From positions 62,001-126,000 of the forward strand of contig NZ_BSTQ01000020.1 in the NCBI RefSeq assembly GCF_030269605.1: DNA of 64,000 nt, in the 5' to 3' direction. This stretch comes from Lentzea sp. NBRC 105346 (GTDB lineage Bacteria > Actinomycetota > Actinomycetes > Mycobacteriales > Pseudonocardiaceae). A model generated the notes under the pieces. It searched no databases. It saw nothing but the letters and a program-made list of their open reading frames with translations, and was not told the DNA's origin. Within the stretch, counting starts at the first letter, position 1. Each line of letters opens with the position of its first letter. Positions 8,028-16,014 of the stretch are shown piece after piece. Made by a program: the position numbers and the translations under genes.

Positions 8028-8495
8028 ATGGATCCCGAGCAGTACCTCGACGCACTCGTCCCGCTCGCGCTGCGGCTCGTCGTCGCCGTGCACGACGAAG
8101 GCCCCGACGCCACCACGGCCGCGCTCACCGCCATCAACGCACTCCCCCAGCCCGACAACGGCGTGCACCCGGCGACCGCGCTCATCGTCACCCTCGCCGC
8201 CATGGTCGATCCGCGACGGTCGCACGCCGACCTCCTCGGCTGGGTCCGGAAACTCGACCCGATCCCGCCACCCGACTACCCCGTCGGCAACACCCTGCTG
8301 ATCGAGCTCGGCATCAGCGGCGCCGTCCCCGCCGCCGCCCTCACCGACGACGAAGCCGCCCAAGTCGCCGCCGCCCTCGTCGACCGCGGCTGGGCGGAGA
8401 ACGAGATCCGCGACCACATGCGCGCCGAGTGGGCCGACATCCGCCGCTGGGTCGCCGCCGCCCGCCAGCGCAACCGCAGAAAGGCCGCCGCATGA
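8028..8495 (+). CDS. Hypothetical early protein, 155 aa
   Basis: ATG with a weak SD after the hairpin gap. Helical N-terminal two thirds; the C-terminal WAENEIRDHMRAEWADIRRW plus basic tail could be a small DNA-binding helical unit. Ends overlapping the WhiB-like gene start. No family recognised. Confidence 0.6.
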   Translation: MDPEQYLDALVPLALRLVVAVHDEGPDATTAALTAINALPQPDNGVHPATALIVTLAAMVDPRRSHADLLGWVRKLDPIPPPDYPVGNTLLIELGISGAVPAAALTDDEAAQVAAALVDRGWAENEIRDHMRAEWADIRRWVAAARQRNRRKAAA

Positions 8496-8782
8496 TCGGA
8501 GACGACTGGGGCCCCGACACCCCAGCATGGATGAAGTCCGCGCTCTGCCGCGAAACCGACCCGGACGCGTTCTACCCCGACAAGGGTGGATCCACGGTGT
8601 GGGCGAAACGCGTCTGCGGCAACTGCCCCGTCCGCGCCGAATGCCTCGAACACGCCCTCCAGCACAACGAGAAGCACGGCGTGTGGGGCGGCCTCACCGA
8701 ACGACAGCGCCGCCGCCTCCAAGAACGACGGCGACACGACAACCCGATCATCGACCAGCCCGACGACAACACCGCGGCCTGA
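8492..8782 (+). CDS. WhiB-like iron-sulfur regulator, phage-borne
   Basis: 96 aa with the four WhiB cysteines (C19, C42, C45, C51 in a C...CGNC....C layout) and the GVWGG turn at 63-67 followed by a basic segment. WhiB proteins hold a 4Fe-4S cluster and act with the principal sigma factor. Phage versions, such as TM4 WhiB, can block host WhiB2. It overlaps the upstream gene by ATGA. A host-takeover or regulatory role is likely. Confidence 0.85.
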   Translation: MIGDDWGPDTPAWMKSALCRETDPDAFYPDKGGSTVWAKRVCGNCPVRAECLEHALQHNEKHGVWGGLTERQRRRLQERRRHDNPIIDQPDDNTAA

Positions 8783-8829
8783 CCAACCGCCTCCAGCCCC
8801 ACCTCCCCACCGCCGATGGAGGCACCAGC

Positions 8830-9762
8830 GTGACCCTGTCCTACCGCGCCGCCGGGCTCCTCGCCCACCTGCGCACCCTGCCGCCCGGCCCCATCCGGAC
8901 GGCCGAACTCGCACGCCCCGAACACCGCGAAGGCCGCGACGCCGTACGCGCCACCCTCCGCGAGCTGGCCGCCGCCGGCCACGTCGAAACCCGCCGACAG
9001 CAGGACGACACCGGCCATTGGCGAACGGAAACCCACCTGGTCACACCGGAAACGGAAAAGCCGGGCCCGGCCACCACCGTGGACACAAACCCCCAGGTCC
9101 AGCCGGAAACGGAAAACCCGGCGCCGGACCAACCGAAGCCGGGAAAGCCGTTCCCGGTCCAGAGCGAGTTTCCGCAGGTCACACCGGAAACGGATTCACC
9201 GGCGCCGGAAAAGCCGGTCCCAAGTACTTGTACTCCCGTAGGGAGTACAAGCTCCAGTACCAGCGTGGTTAACAACAGCCAGTCGGACGCTTCGCGTCCT
9301 CCCGCGCGCGCACGTACACGCGAGCGCGTGAGCGCCGCCCAACTCGCCGCCACCGCCTCCAAGCCCGAAGCGTGGCGGCTCGTCGCCGCATGGGCCGACA
9401 CCCTCGACGAGCCCATCCTCACCCCCGACCGACGCGAACTGGCGAAGCACGTCGACACCCTGCTCGCCCAAGGCGCCACCCTCCCCACCCTCCGAGTAGC
9501 CCTCGACCTCTGGGCCACCCAAGGCCGCACCCCCAACTACCTCCCCCACGCGTACCGCGAAGCCTCACGAGCAGCCCGACAAGCAGCCTCAGACGAGCGC
9601 GGCGCGGTGGACGTCCCGGGGTCGCGTGTGCGTGGGCGCGACTCGGCGCCGCGTTCGGCGCGCGGGGAGAAGGTCCGCGGCTGGCTGGCCGTGGACGACG
9701 AGCAGCCCGAGCCTGGCGCGTTCCTGCGCATGATCGAAGGAGGCAAGCGTGACGCGGGATGA
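8830..9762 (+). CDS. Probable replication initiator with winged helix and internal repeats
   Basis: 310 aa. Residues about 5-60 look like a winged-helix (TAELARPEHREGRDAVRATL). The middle (70-165) is a low-complexity Pro/Glu region with three related units (VTPETEKPGP, VQPETENPAP, VTPETDSPAP). The C-terminal half is a helical domain like those of phage replisome organisers. The DNA for the middle carries direct repeats and a palindrome, like the lambda O/ori arrangement. No helicase or primase motif is seen nearby, so host enzymes would be recruited. Function is inferred. Confidence 0.55.
   Translation: MTLSYRAAGLLAHLRTLPPGPIRTAELARPEHREGRDAVRATLRELAAAGHVETRRQQDDTGHWRTETHLVTPETEKPGPATTVDTNPQVQPETENPAPDQPKPGKPFPVQSEFPQVTPETDSPAPEKPVPSTCTPVGSTSSSTSVVNNSQSDASRPPARARTRERVSAAQLAATASKPEAWRLVAAWADTLDEPILTPDRRELAKHVDTLLAQGATLPTLRVALDLWATQGRTPNYLPHAYREASRAARQAASDERGAVDVPGSRVRGRDSAPRSARGEKVRGWLAVDDEQPEPGAFLRMIEGGKRDAG
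9039..9208. repeat. Three 32-bp iteron-like direct repeats in the replication gene
   Basis: Copies at 9039-9070, 9096-9127 and 9177-9208 share GGTC, then CCGGAAACGGA, then CCGG near the end. Spacings of 57 and 81 bp keep the reading frame. They could be initiator-binding iterons of the phage origin or merely coding repeats. Confidence 0.5.
9227..9251. repeat. Perfect 11-bp inverted repeat beside the iterons
   Basis: CTTGTACTCCC and GGGAGTACAAG are exact reverse complements around a 3-bp centre, preceded by the self-complementary CAAGTACTTG at 9221-9230. It lies 19 bp after the last direct repeat, inside the coding region. A cruciform at an origin, or a protein-binding site, is possible. Confidence 0.6.
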
Positions 9763-10318
9763 GCTGAAGGTCCTGATGGCGACAGCTGCGAGCGTGGACC
9801 CGTACTTCCCGGCGGCCGACAGCGACGTGCTGGACGCCTGGCACATGATCGTGGGTGATGTTCCGGCCAAGGTGGCGGCCGAGGCGTTCCGGGCGCACTA
9901 CCGGGCGACGAACGAGACGATCCGCCCGCACGACATCGTCGAGGTGTACCGGGCGCGCCGTCAGCACGAGCTCGAGGAGCGGGACCGCCCGGCGCCGGCG
10001 TCGTCTCCGGAGCAGATCCGGGCAGGGGTGGATCGGGCGATCGCGGCCCTGGCGCAGCAGAAGGCGTTGAAGGCGGGCGAGGAGCCACACATGGCGGTAG
10101 CGCTCGCCGAGGGTGAAGCCGCGGTCCGGCGGGAGTACCGGACGCGGCCGTGCTCGTACTGCAAGGCACGTGAGGGACAGCCATGTGTGGACGGCAAGGG
10201 CAGGCCGTTGACGAAGACGCCGGCGCACCCGTCACGCATGTCCGCGGCCGAGGTGGCTGCGCGCGCGCCGATGCCGGTTCGGATTCAGGGCGACGAGCGG
10301 GGTTCTTCTCGTACCTGA
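9749..10318 (+). CDS. Phage zinc-finger-like protein, 189 aa
   Basis: GTG start overlapping the replication gene by 14 bp. Helical N-terminal 130 residues; then CSYCKAREGQPC with a following His (TPAHPSR) forms a C-x2-C-x6-C-x(n)-H metal site seen in many actinophage proteins next to replication genes. It may help load replication factors onto DNA; this is inferred from position. Confidence 0.6.
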   Translation: MTRDELKVLMATAASVDPYFPAADSDVLDAWHMIVGDVPAKVAAEAFRAHYRATNETIRPHDIVEVYRARRQHELEERDRPAPASSPEQIRAGVDRAIAALAQQKALKAGEEPHMAVALAEGEAAVRREYRTRPCSYCKAREGQPCVDGKGRPLTKTPAHPSRMSAAEVAARAPMPVRIQGDERGSSRT

Positions 10319-10322
10319 TGTC

Positions 10323-10360
10323 TTGCATGCATGCATGCATGGTGATAGCGTGCATGCATC
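10323..10360 (+). promoter_or_regulatory. Second repressor-type promoter-operator (P2)
   Basis: TTGCATGCATGCATGCAT, GATAGC and GTGCATGCAT reproduce the P1 layout at 1861-1897 (29 of 37 bases identical, no gaps). It would place the 10393 gene cluster under the same repressor as the Cro-like gene. An SD (AGGAG) precedes the ATG at 10393. Confidence 0.7.
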
Positions 10361-10392
10361 ACCTCCGGTGACACCAAGCTTCAGGAGACGAC

Positions 10393-10605
10393 ATGCAGAC
10401 CTCCACCAGCCGCCCGACCAGCGGCGAACCGTCCAGCTACTCGCTCGCGATCCTGCTCGGACTCGGCGCGAAGAACGCCGACCCGCTGCGCCCCGGCCAC
10501 GTGTACGAGGGCACCGCCGACCCGGCCCGCGTCGCCAAGCGGCGCGCCAAGAACCGCGTCGCCCGCGCCTCGCGCCGCATCAACCGGAAGCGGGCCGCGA
10601 GATGA
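10393..10605 (+). CDS. Small basic protein controlled by P2, 70 aa
   Basis: First gene after P2, with SD CAGGAGA 5 nt before the ATG. The C-terminal half is very basic (AKRRAKNRVARASRRINRKR), suggesting nucleic-acid binding. Its ATGA overlap starts the next unit. Because its promoter matches that of the Cro-like gene, an early regulatory role is plausible. Confidence 0.6.
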   Translation: MQTSTSRPTSGEPSSYSLAILLGLGAKNADPLRPGHVYEGTADPARVAKRRAKNRVARASRRINRKRAAR

Positions 10606-10856
10606 CGAAGCCGAAGCACAACCCGCTCCGCCACGACCTGCTCGCCGTTGGCGCGATGCTCGCCCTGCCGGTGATCGAGTGGTGGGACGACCGCACCCGC
10701 ACCGAACGCGCGGCCGCCGCGCTGCGCGTCGTGATCGTCGCCGTGTGCGTGGCCGCCGTCGTGTTCCTGTCCGGCTGCGGACCCGCGAAGCAGCCGATCG
10801 AGGGCGTCGACAAGGGCAGCGTGCCGTTCAGCTCGAACCAGGCGGTGGCGGCATGA
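10602..10856 (+). CDS. Small membrane protein with lipobox-like LSGC, 84 aa
   Basis: ATGA overlap with the upstream gene. A hydrophobic span at residues about 40-56 ends in FLSGCGPAK, like a lipobox, but it is preceded by 40 residues instead of a short signal n-region. It is either an anchored membrane protein or a start-site misreading of a lipoprotein. Early phage membrane proteins of this kind can alter entry of other phages; this is speculative. Confidence 0.55.
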   Translation: MTKPKHNPLRHDLLAVGAMLALPVIEWWDDRTRTERAAAALRVVIVAVCVAAVVFLSGCGPAKQPIEGVDKGSVPFSSNQAVAA

Positions 10857-11374
10857 GCCAGGACCTCAAGCGCGCCCGCGAAATGTCGCAGGCCGTCGTC
10901 GACGAAGCGACCGCGGACATGCCCGCCCAGCACCCGAGCCAGCGACTCGCCGACGAGATGGCGACCGGATTCCGCGCGCTGGCCAAGCTGTTCGAGGTCA
11001 ACCCGGCGCTCGCCGAACTCGCCCGGTACTCGTCCTTCGACCGGATCATGGTGTGCCTCGGCAGCAGCGACGAACCGGTCACCGCGATGGCCGACTTCGT
11101 CCGCGCCGCCAAGGCGCACGGAGCGAAGATCAGCAAGTCGGGCAACGAGAAGTGGTTCAACGTCGACCTCACGTTCGGCTGCGTCGGCCTGCACGTCTAC
11201 GCCGCCCGTGACGAGGTGTGCGAGCGCGTCGTTGTCGGCACCCGCGAGGTCGTCGAAGAGGTGCCCGACCCCGAAGCGCTGGCCGCCGTCCCGACCACGA
11301 CCGTGACGCGCACCGAGGAGATCGTCGAGTGGCAGTGCAAGCCGCTGCTCGCCGGTGGGGCGGTGACCAAGTGA
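10853..11374 (+). CDS. Hypothetical early protein, 173 aa
   Basis: ATGA overlap. Helical N-terminus, then an alpha/beta region (residues 60-125, KISKSGNEKWFNVDLTFGCV) and a Val/Glu-rich tail. No motif recognised. Stop overlaps the next GTG. Confidence 0.6.
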   Translation: MSQDLKRAREMSQAVVDEATADMPAQHPSQRLADEMATGFRALAKLFEVNPALAELARYSSFDRIMVCLGSSDEPVTAMADFVRAAKAHGAKISKSGNEKWFNVDLTFGCVGLHVYAARDEVCERVVVGTREVVEEVPDPEALAAVPTTTVTRTEEIVEWQCKPLLAGGAVTK

Positions 11375-11628
11375 CCGGGCCCGAGCACTACCGCGAAGCC
11401 GAGCAGCTTCTCGCCTACATCGAAGACGGTGCCTACCGCGACCGGATGCACCTCTCGGAGGCGGCAGAGCACTCGATCGCCGCCCGCGCCCAGGTGCACG
11501 CGACGCTCGCGCTCGCCGCCGCAACCGCGCTCGCCGGGGAACGCCTCCCGTTCGGCGACTTCGCCGCCTGGAACGAAGTCGCCGGCGTGCCCGCGCCGAA
11601 CACCAAGGCGGTGAACGGCCGTGGCTAA
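11371..11628 (+). CDS. Hypothetical early protein, 85 aa
   Basis: GTG overlapping the previous stop. Almost entirely helical and Ala-rich (residues 20-60). Similar small Ala-rich proteins recur in this operon. Function unknown. Confidence 0.55.
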   Translation: MTGPEHYREAEQLLAYIEDGAYRDRMHLSEAAEHSIAARAQVHATLALAAATALAGERLPFGDFAAWNEVAGVPAPNTKAVNGRG

Positions 11629-11824
11629 CTTCCACGAGTACCCCCTGAGCGCCGTCGTCGCACAGGTCCGCGGCGACGTCAACAACCACTTGGGCGAGAC
11701 GAGCTGGCACGTCGACCACGACGGCATCCTCCACGTCCTCCACGTGACCGACGACGACACCGAGCGGTTGACGTTCCGCCTCGTTCAGGTGGAGCAGGTC
11801 TGGCAGGAGGTCGACCGTGGCTGA
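11621..11824 (+). CDS. Hypothetical early protein, 67 aa
   Basis: GTG start 8 nt inside the previous gene. Short alpha/beta protein with acidic VTDDDTERL. Coupled on both sides by overlaps. No family recognised. Confidence 0.55.
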   Translation: MANFHEYPLSAVVAQVRGDVNNHLGETSWHVDHDGILHVLHVTDDDTERLTFRLVQVEQVWQEVDRG

Positions 11825-12119
11825 CGTCCAGATCCCGCGCGAGGCCGTCGAAGCCGCTGCTCGCGTCGTGCTCAAGGGATTTGACGACTCGACACCGATG
11901 GAGCAGCACTGGGCGCGCGAGGGCGCCGTTGCCATGCTCAACGCCTCCGCGCCATTCATCGCCGCCGCCGTGCTGGAGCACACGGCCCAGAGGTTCATGA
12001 ACGACCTCAACGAGATGTTCGAGGACGACGAGGTCATCGCGGGACCGGTCGCCGAGACCTATCTGGACGAAGTGAAGAAGCTCCGCGCACGCGCCGCCGA
12101 ACTGCGGGGTGCCGAGTGA
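11817..12119 (+). CDS. Hypothetical early protein, 100 aa
   Basis: GTG start overlapping by 8 nt. Helical protein: amphipathic helices at residues 8-25, 38-65 and 80-97. May oligomerise. No known motif. Confidence 0.55.
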   Translation: MADVQIPREAVEAAARVVLKGFDDSTPMEQHWAREGAVAMLNASAPFIAAAVLEHTAQRFMNDLNEMFEDDEVIAGPVAETYLDEVKKLRARAAELRGAE

Positions 12120-12331
12120 GCGCGCGCGTGCGGGGCATGGACCTCGGCGTCACACCCGACGAGCCCGAACCCGAGGAGTACGAGCACGGGCAGATCGTCG
12201 TGTGGAACACCGCCGCCGGACCGATCGACATGGTGTTCCTCGGGCAAGACGACGACGGATGGGTCGAGCTCGTGTCCGAGACCGGACAGACCGGTGTCGT
12301 CGTGTCCGAACGCGAGGTGAGTCCGCAGTGA
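12116..12331 (+). CDS. Hypothetical early protein, 71 aa
   Basis: GTGA overlap. Beta-rich acidic protein with the pattern of a small SH3- or Tudor-like barrel (HGQIVVWNTAAGPIDMVFLG). Fold assignment is tentative. Confidence 0.55.
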   Translation: MSARVRGMDLGVTPDEPEPEEYEHGQIVVWNTAAGPIDMVFLGQDDDGWVELVSETGQTGVVVSEREVSPQ

Positions 12332-12594
12332 GCGCGCACCGTGGGCCGGTGATCCGGTGCGTCTGCTGTGGACGCACCGGCAATCACGCCGCGCGCGGAC
12401 TCGTTGACGCCTGCTACGCCCGGCACAAGAAGCACGACACGCTCCACCGGTTCCGCCGCCGCTACCAGGTCGTGGCCGACACCGTCGAGGAGTACGCCTT
12501 CCTGAGCGAGCTGGGGTTGGACGACACCCAGATCGCTGCCCGCCTGGGCATCAGCGGCGACGCCCTGAAGTACGCGCTGGGGCGTGCCGCGTGA
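12328..12594 (+). CDS. Small zinc-finger plus helix-turn-helix protein, 88 aa
   Basis: GTG overlapping the upstream stop. N-terminal CVCCGRTGNHAARGLVDACY with following RH gives a possible metal site. C-terminal LGLDDTQIAARLGISGDALK is a sigma-70-region-4-like helix-turn-helix. A DNA-binding regulator is likely, target unknown. Confidence 0.65.
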   Translation: MSAHRGPVIRCVCCGRTGNHAARGLVDACYARHKKHDTLHRFRRRYQVVADTVEEYAFLSELGLDDTQIAARLGISGDALKYALGRAA

Positions 12595-13025
12595 CCGCCG
12601 TGCTCGAGGTGATGCCCGCGGACCACGCCGAGTGGATCCGCGGGCACGCCTGGACCGGCGTCATGCGCAAGACGTTCCGCGACGTGCCCGGCGCGTTCCT
12701 CACATGCGCCTGCCAGTACGGCCTTACCGACTGGTGCAAGACCGACCGGCACGACCGCTGCCGCCGAGGCGTGCCGCTGCCGACACCCGAAACCTGCGTG
12801 CGGTCGGCCGGCGGAAAGCACGAGGCCATGTTCGACGAGCCGCTGTTCCACCGGTCCGTGTCGGCGACCGGCGGTCAGCGGGTGTTCGAGGCGTTCGTGT
12901 GGCTGGCGGATCGGGTGTGCCGCTGGGTGTGCCCGTGCGGCTGCCACGGCCCGCGCGAGCACCTGACCCGACCGGTGCAGACCGACCTGTTCGCGCCACC
13001 GTCCACGAGGGAGGTCGCGGCATGA
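12591..13025 (+). CDS. Cysteine-rich hypothetical protein, 144 aa
   Basis: GTG start overlapping by 4 nt. Ten cysteines, including CACQYG, CKTDRHDRC, and CRWVCPCGCHG near residue 122, which suggests one or two zinc sites. No known family recognised. Confidence 0.6.
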   Translation: MTAVLEVMPADHAEWIRGHAWTGVMRKTFRDVPGAFLTCACQYGLTDWCKTDRHDRCRRGVPLPTPETCVRSAGGKHEAMFDEPLFHRSVSATGGQRVFEAFVWLADRVCRWVCPCGCHGPREHLTRPVQTDLFAPPSTREVAA

Positions 13026-14008
13026 CCGCGCCACAGCCCAAGCCCGAGCCGGTCATGCCGATCGACTGGTTCCGGCGCTGCCCCGGCGGCGGCACCGTCT
13101 TCGTTCGCCCCACCACCCCGCAACCGTCCACGGAGGACACAGTGCCCGACGAGCAGATCCTCGCCGTCGCAGCGAAGACCGCCCGCGACCGTGGCGACAT
13201 CGAGCGCGCCGAGCGCTTCGAGACCGCCGCCCGCGACCACGAGCGGTGGCCCTGCGCCGCTCGCCAGCACGGCCGGACATGCACTGCCGTGAAGAACGCC
13301 CGGAAGTTCCTCGCCAACTGCGGCATCGAGGTGGACGGCGACGCTCCGGCGTTCATCGAGCAGCCGATGCCCACCCCGAACGGCCACCCGTCCATTCAGT
13401 CCCTCGTCCGCGCCGACCTCGAAGCACGCGAGCAGGTCGGCATCCAGCGGTACGGCACCGCCCTCCAGCCCCACAACGGGCGCGACGCGTTGCGCGACCT
13501 GTACGAGGAACTCCTCGACGGCGCCTGCTACGTCAAGCAGAAGATGGTCGAGGAGAGCATCGCCCGCGCTCGGGTCGTCAGCGAGGTGTGCGACCAGATC
13601 GCCGAGACGCTCCGCCAGCACCTGCTCCCGCCGGTGACGGGCCGCGAAGCGAACGAGCAGGAGGCGCTGTACACCGCGCTGGTCAAGGTCTTCGGCGACG
13701 CGCTCCTCGCGGCGACGGAGGCCAGCGACTCGGCGCCGAACCTGGCCGCGCTCGCCGAGAAGCCGCGCCTATACAACAGGGTCGAGCGGGACGCGCCGCG
13801 TGTGCCGTCACCGATCGAGGTCGAACCGTTTCCCAAGGTCGGCCAGCGAGTGCACGGGACCGACCTCGACGGCCGCAGCGTGACCGGCAAGCTCAACGGC
13901 TTTTTCGCGTGGAGCAACGACGCGCAGAAGAACGTGCGTGCCAACGTCGAACTCGACGACGGCTTCGTCACGACCGTGCACACCGACTCGCTGCGAGCGT
14001 CGCGATGA
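13022..14008 (+). CDS. MazG-like NTP pyrophosphohydrolase domain protein, 328 aa
   Basis: The central part (residues about 125-180: VRADLEAREQVGIQRYGTAL, then GRDALRDLYEELLDGACYVK) matches a phage MazG-like all-helical domain, where paired acidic residues bind Mg and hydrolyse NTPs. The N-terminus is a linker with Pro/Thr, and the C-terminal 60 residues (GQRVHGTDLDGRSVTGKLNG) look like a small beta-barrel. Family match is moderate. Could act on nucleotide pools or alarmones. Confidence 0.5.
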   Translation: MTAPQPKPEPVMPIDWFRRCPGGGTVFVRPTTPQPSTEDTVPDEQILAVAAKTARDRGDIERAERFETAARDHERWPCAARQHGRTCTAVKNARKFLANCGIEVDGDAPAFIEQPMPTPNGHPSIQSLVRADLEAREQVGIQRYGTALQPHNGRDALRDLYEELLDGACYVKQKMVEESIARARVVSEVCDQIAETLRQHLLPPVTGREANEQEALYTALVKVFGDALLAATEASDSAPNLAALAEKPRLYNRVERDAPRVPSPIEVEPFPKVGQRVHGTDLDGRSVTGKLNGFFAWSNDAQKNVRANVELDDGFVTTVHTDSLRASR

Positions 14009-14343
14009 GCACCCCGTGCCGCCGCGCCGTGTGCACCAGCCACACATTCAGGTGGCTTGGCGACTGGTGCGGCCCCATCTGCCAGTGGCTCGACCTCGGC
14101 GAGTCCGGTGTGGACCTCGGGTCGATCGCGTTCCTTTCGCTGAGGACCACGGTCCGCAAGACCGATCCCGACCTGGTCACCCCGTACCTGCCGCAGCCGG
14201 TGCTGGCCGCCGTGCCGGACCAGGCTCCCGCACCGGAGCCGGCCGCGGTCGCCGTGCTGGATCCGCCTGCGGTGCAGGTTGTGCCCGAACCGCTGCAGCG
14301 CCGCACGATCCGCGCTCTCGTCAGGAAGTGGGTGCTCGGCTGA
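14005..14343 (+). CDS. Hypothetical early protein, 112 aa
   Basis: ATGA overlap. N-terminus has CRRAVC and CGPIC pairs; the C-terminal half is a Pro/Val/Ala-rich linker ending in a basic helix. No family recognised. Confidence 0.55.
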   Translation: MSTPCRRAVCTSHTFRWLGDWCGPICQWLDLGESGVDLGSIAFLSLRTTVRKTDPDLVTPYLPQPVLAAVPDQAPAPEPAAVAVLDPPAVQVVPEPLQRRTIRALVRKWVLG

Positions 14344-14537
14344 TGTTCGATCCCGACCTGTTCACCGAGGAGAACTCGTTCGCGCTGCTCGGCTTGGCGT
14401 GCGGCAAGTGCGGTTTGCCGGGCTGGCGGCACAACCCGCGTCGAGGGTTGACCTCGCATGTGGTGAAGAGCGTCAACCCCTGCTCCACCAAGCCCCCGCA
14501 GCCCAACCCCTTCCTTGCGATCCAGGTAGGTGAATGA
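14343..14537 (+). CDS. Small putative zinc-ribbon protein, 64 aa
   Basis: The ATG shares its first base with the last base of the previous TGA. CGKCGLPGWRH and a later VNPC could make one zinc site. Position just before the resolvase gene cluster. Function unknown. Confidence 0.55.
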   Translation: MFDPDLFTEENSFALLGLACGKCGLPGWRHNPRRGLTSHVVKSVNPCSTKPPQPNPFLAIQVGE

Positions 14538-14902
14538 TGGGACGCTGGTCCAGCGGTGCCGAACCCCAGTACCTGACCGTCGAGCAGGCAACCGCGAACC
14601 TGCCGCGCTACTACGGGATCCCCGTCATGTGGATCGGGGAGCGCGGCAAAGGCATCGGCGTAGCGATCACCGACGACATGCGCCGCGGGCTGGCCGCCCT
14701 GCACGCCATGGGCCGCCACGACCTCGGCTCGCCGGTTCGCATCGAGAAGTACGTAGGACCGACCTGGCTGCGATTCCAGTGGTTCAGCGACCCCGAGAAC
14801 TGGTACACGTTCGATGGCAAGCCGGAAGACCCCAACGCCGTCCGCGCAGTGTGGGCGTGGGCGCTGGAGCCGTACCGGCCGAAGGCGGGTGCAACCCAGT
14901 GA
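14534..14902 (+). CDS. Hypothetical early protein, 122 aa
   Basis: Starts at tandem ATGs overlapping the upstream stop. Mixed alpha/beta with Trp-rich C-terminus (TWLRFQWFSDPENWYTF). No motif recognised; directly precedes and overlaps the RusA-like gene. Confidence 0.6.
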   Translation: MMGRWSSGAEPQYLTVEQATANLPRYYGIPVMWIGERGKGIGVAITDDMRRGLAALHAMGRHDLGSPVRIEKYVGPTWLRFQWFSDPENWYTFDGKPEDPNAVRAVWAWALEPYRPKAGATQ

Positions 14903-15300
14903 CCGCGGTCGTGGGTGCGGTGTACGAGCTGCCGCTGCCGCTCCTCCCCCGCCAGTGGAACGGCACCCCCGTCCCGCCGCTCTCCGCGAACGACCGCTTC
15001 CACTGGCGCAAGGAAGCACAGCTGAAACGCCTCGTCCGGCACAAGGCGAAGACGGCCGCCGAGCACCTCGGCGCGTGCGGACACCTGCGGGTGCAGTTGC
15101 ACTACGCGACCGGCGACAACCGTGGCCGGCGCGACCCAGCGAACCTGTGCGCCACCTCGAAACCCGCGATCGACGGGTTGGTGGACGCGGGCCTGGTGCC
15201 GGACGACAACCCGGAGTTCGTCACCGAGCTGATGCCGGTGATCCACCTCGGCGCCGACCTTCCCCGGCGCCTCTGGCTCGAACTGGAGGTGACCGCGTGA
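14899..15300 (+). CDS. RusA-like Holliday junction resolvase
   Basis: 133 aa. RusA hallmarks are visible: SANDRFHWRK near residue 30, the metal-binding D79 in DPANL, D92 in AIDGLVDAGLV, and the PDDN at 101-104. RusA dimers cut four-way junctions made during recombination and replication. It completes the YqaJ/RecT recombination set encoded upstream. GTG start overlaps the previous stop. Confidence 0.8.
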   Translation: MTAVVGAVYELPLPLLPRQWNGTPVPPLSANDRFHWRKEAQLKRLVRHKAKTAAEHLGACGHLRVQLHYATGDNRGRRDPANLCATSKPAIDGLVDAGLVPDDNPEFVTELMPVIHLGADLPRRLWLELEVTA

Positions 15301-15539
15301 AGGGCTCGACGTTGCCGGACTCGTTCCTGGAACTGCGGAATTGGGCCTACCTGTTCGTCGCTATCGCCACCGGTCACGACTTGCTCGACGTCGTGCGCGA
15401 TCCGGCCCGCTCGTTCAACTGGGTGGCGCTCGCCCTCGACCTCGTGCTCGCCGCCATGTTCGCCGCAGACCTCGCGGTCGCCTACCTCGAGGTGCGCAAC
15501 CCGACCTTGTCCATCGACGACGAGGAAGTGACCCCGTGA
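15297..15539 (+). CDS. Two-span membrane protein, 80 aa
   Basis: GTG overlapping the RusA-like stop. Hydrophobic stretches at about 15-25 (weak) and 43-66 (ALALDLVLAAMFAADLAVAY). First of three consecutive small membrane proteins (15297-16014). Unknown function. Confidence 0.6.
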   Translation: MKGSTLPDSFLELRNWAYLFVAIATGHDLLDVVRDPARSFNWVALALDLVLAAMFAADLAVAYLEVRNPTLSIDDEEVTP

Positions 15540-15817
15540 TTTGGATCTGCATCGCCCTGGCCATCGCGGTGATCGTGCTCGGCTGGCTGGCGTTCGAGTA
15601 CGAGCGGGCGCTCAAGAGCCTGAAGAAGACCGTCGCCGACCTGGCAGGGCACCAGAGGGTCATGAACGAGCTGGCGGGCAAGGCCCTTGCGCACAACGAC
15701 AGCGCGATCCAGGAACTGCGCGAGGGGTTCCTGAACCTGCAGCCGTGGATGGTCGCGGTCGGCCAGCAGTTCGGTTGGGACGCGAACGCGGAAACCGAAC
15801 CGGACCCGAAGGGGTGA
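15536..15817 (+). CDS. Membrane-anchored coiled-coil protein, 93 aa
   Basis: N-terminal span (residues 2-20, ICIALAIAVIVLGWLAF) followed by a helical region with ALKSLKKTVADLAGHQR. Topology resembles phage spanin- or Rz-like proteins, but an early-operon position argues against lysis. GTG start overlaps the upstream stop. Confidence 0.55.
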   Translation: MIWICIALAIAVIVLGWLAFEYERALKSLKKTVADLAGHQRVMNELAGKALAHNDSAIQELREGFLNLQPWMVAVGQQFGWDANAETEPDPKG

Positions 15818-16014
15818 GGCGCGTGGTCACGCTGCTCGGGTTCCTCGTGATCGCGCTGATGCTGCTCGGCGCCTACAACGCCCTCTTCGGCCAGCACGAG
15901 CCCGAGCAGCTCCCCGCCGTCGACCGCGACCCTGCGCCTGACTCCGATCTCCTCGCTTGGTGCGCCGAGCACCCCGACCAGACGACCGCGCCCGACACCT
16001 TGGAGGACCAGTGA
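15814..16014 (+). CDS. Single-span membrane protein, 66 aa
   Basis: GTG at 15814 (an in-frame GTG at 15823 is also possible). Residues 5-24 form the membrane helix, then an acidic Pro/Asp-rich tail. Third member of the small membrane cluster. Confidence 0.55.
   Translation: MRRVVTLLGFLVIALMLLGAYNALFGQHEPEQLPAVDRDPAPDSDLLAWCAEHPDQTTAPDTLEDQ

Noticed and set aside
10323..10392. ATG codons inside the TGCATGCA tract as starts of a longer 10602 gene
   Set aside because: The ATGs belong to the operator repeats and the resulting frame overlaps the better supported 10393 gene.
10369..10393. GGTGACACC before the 10393 gene as another start element
   Set aside because: Distance is 24 nt and a normal AGGAG SD is present.
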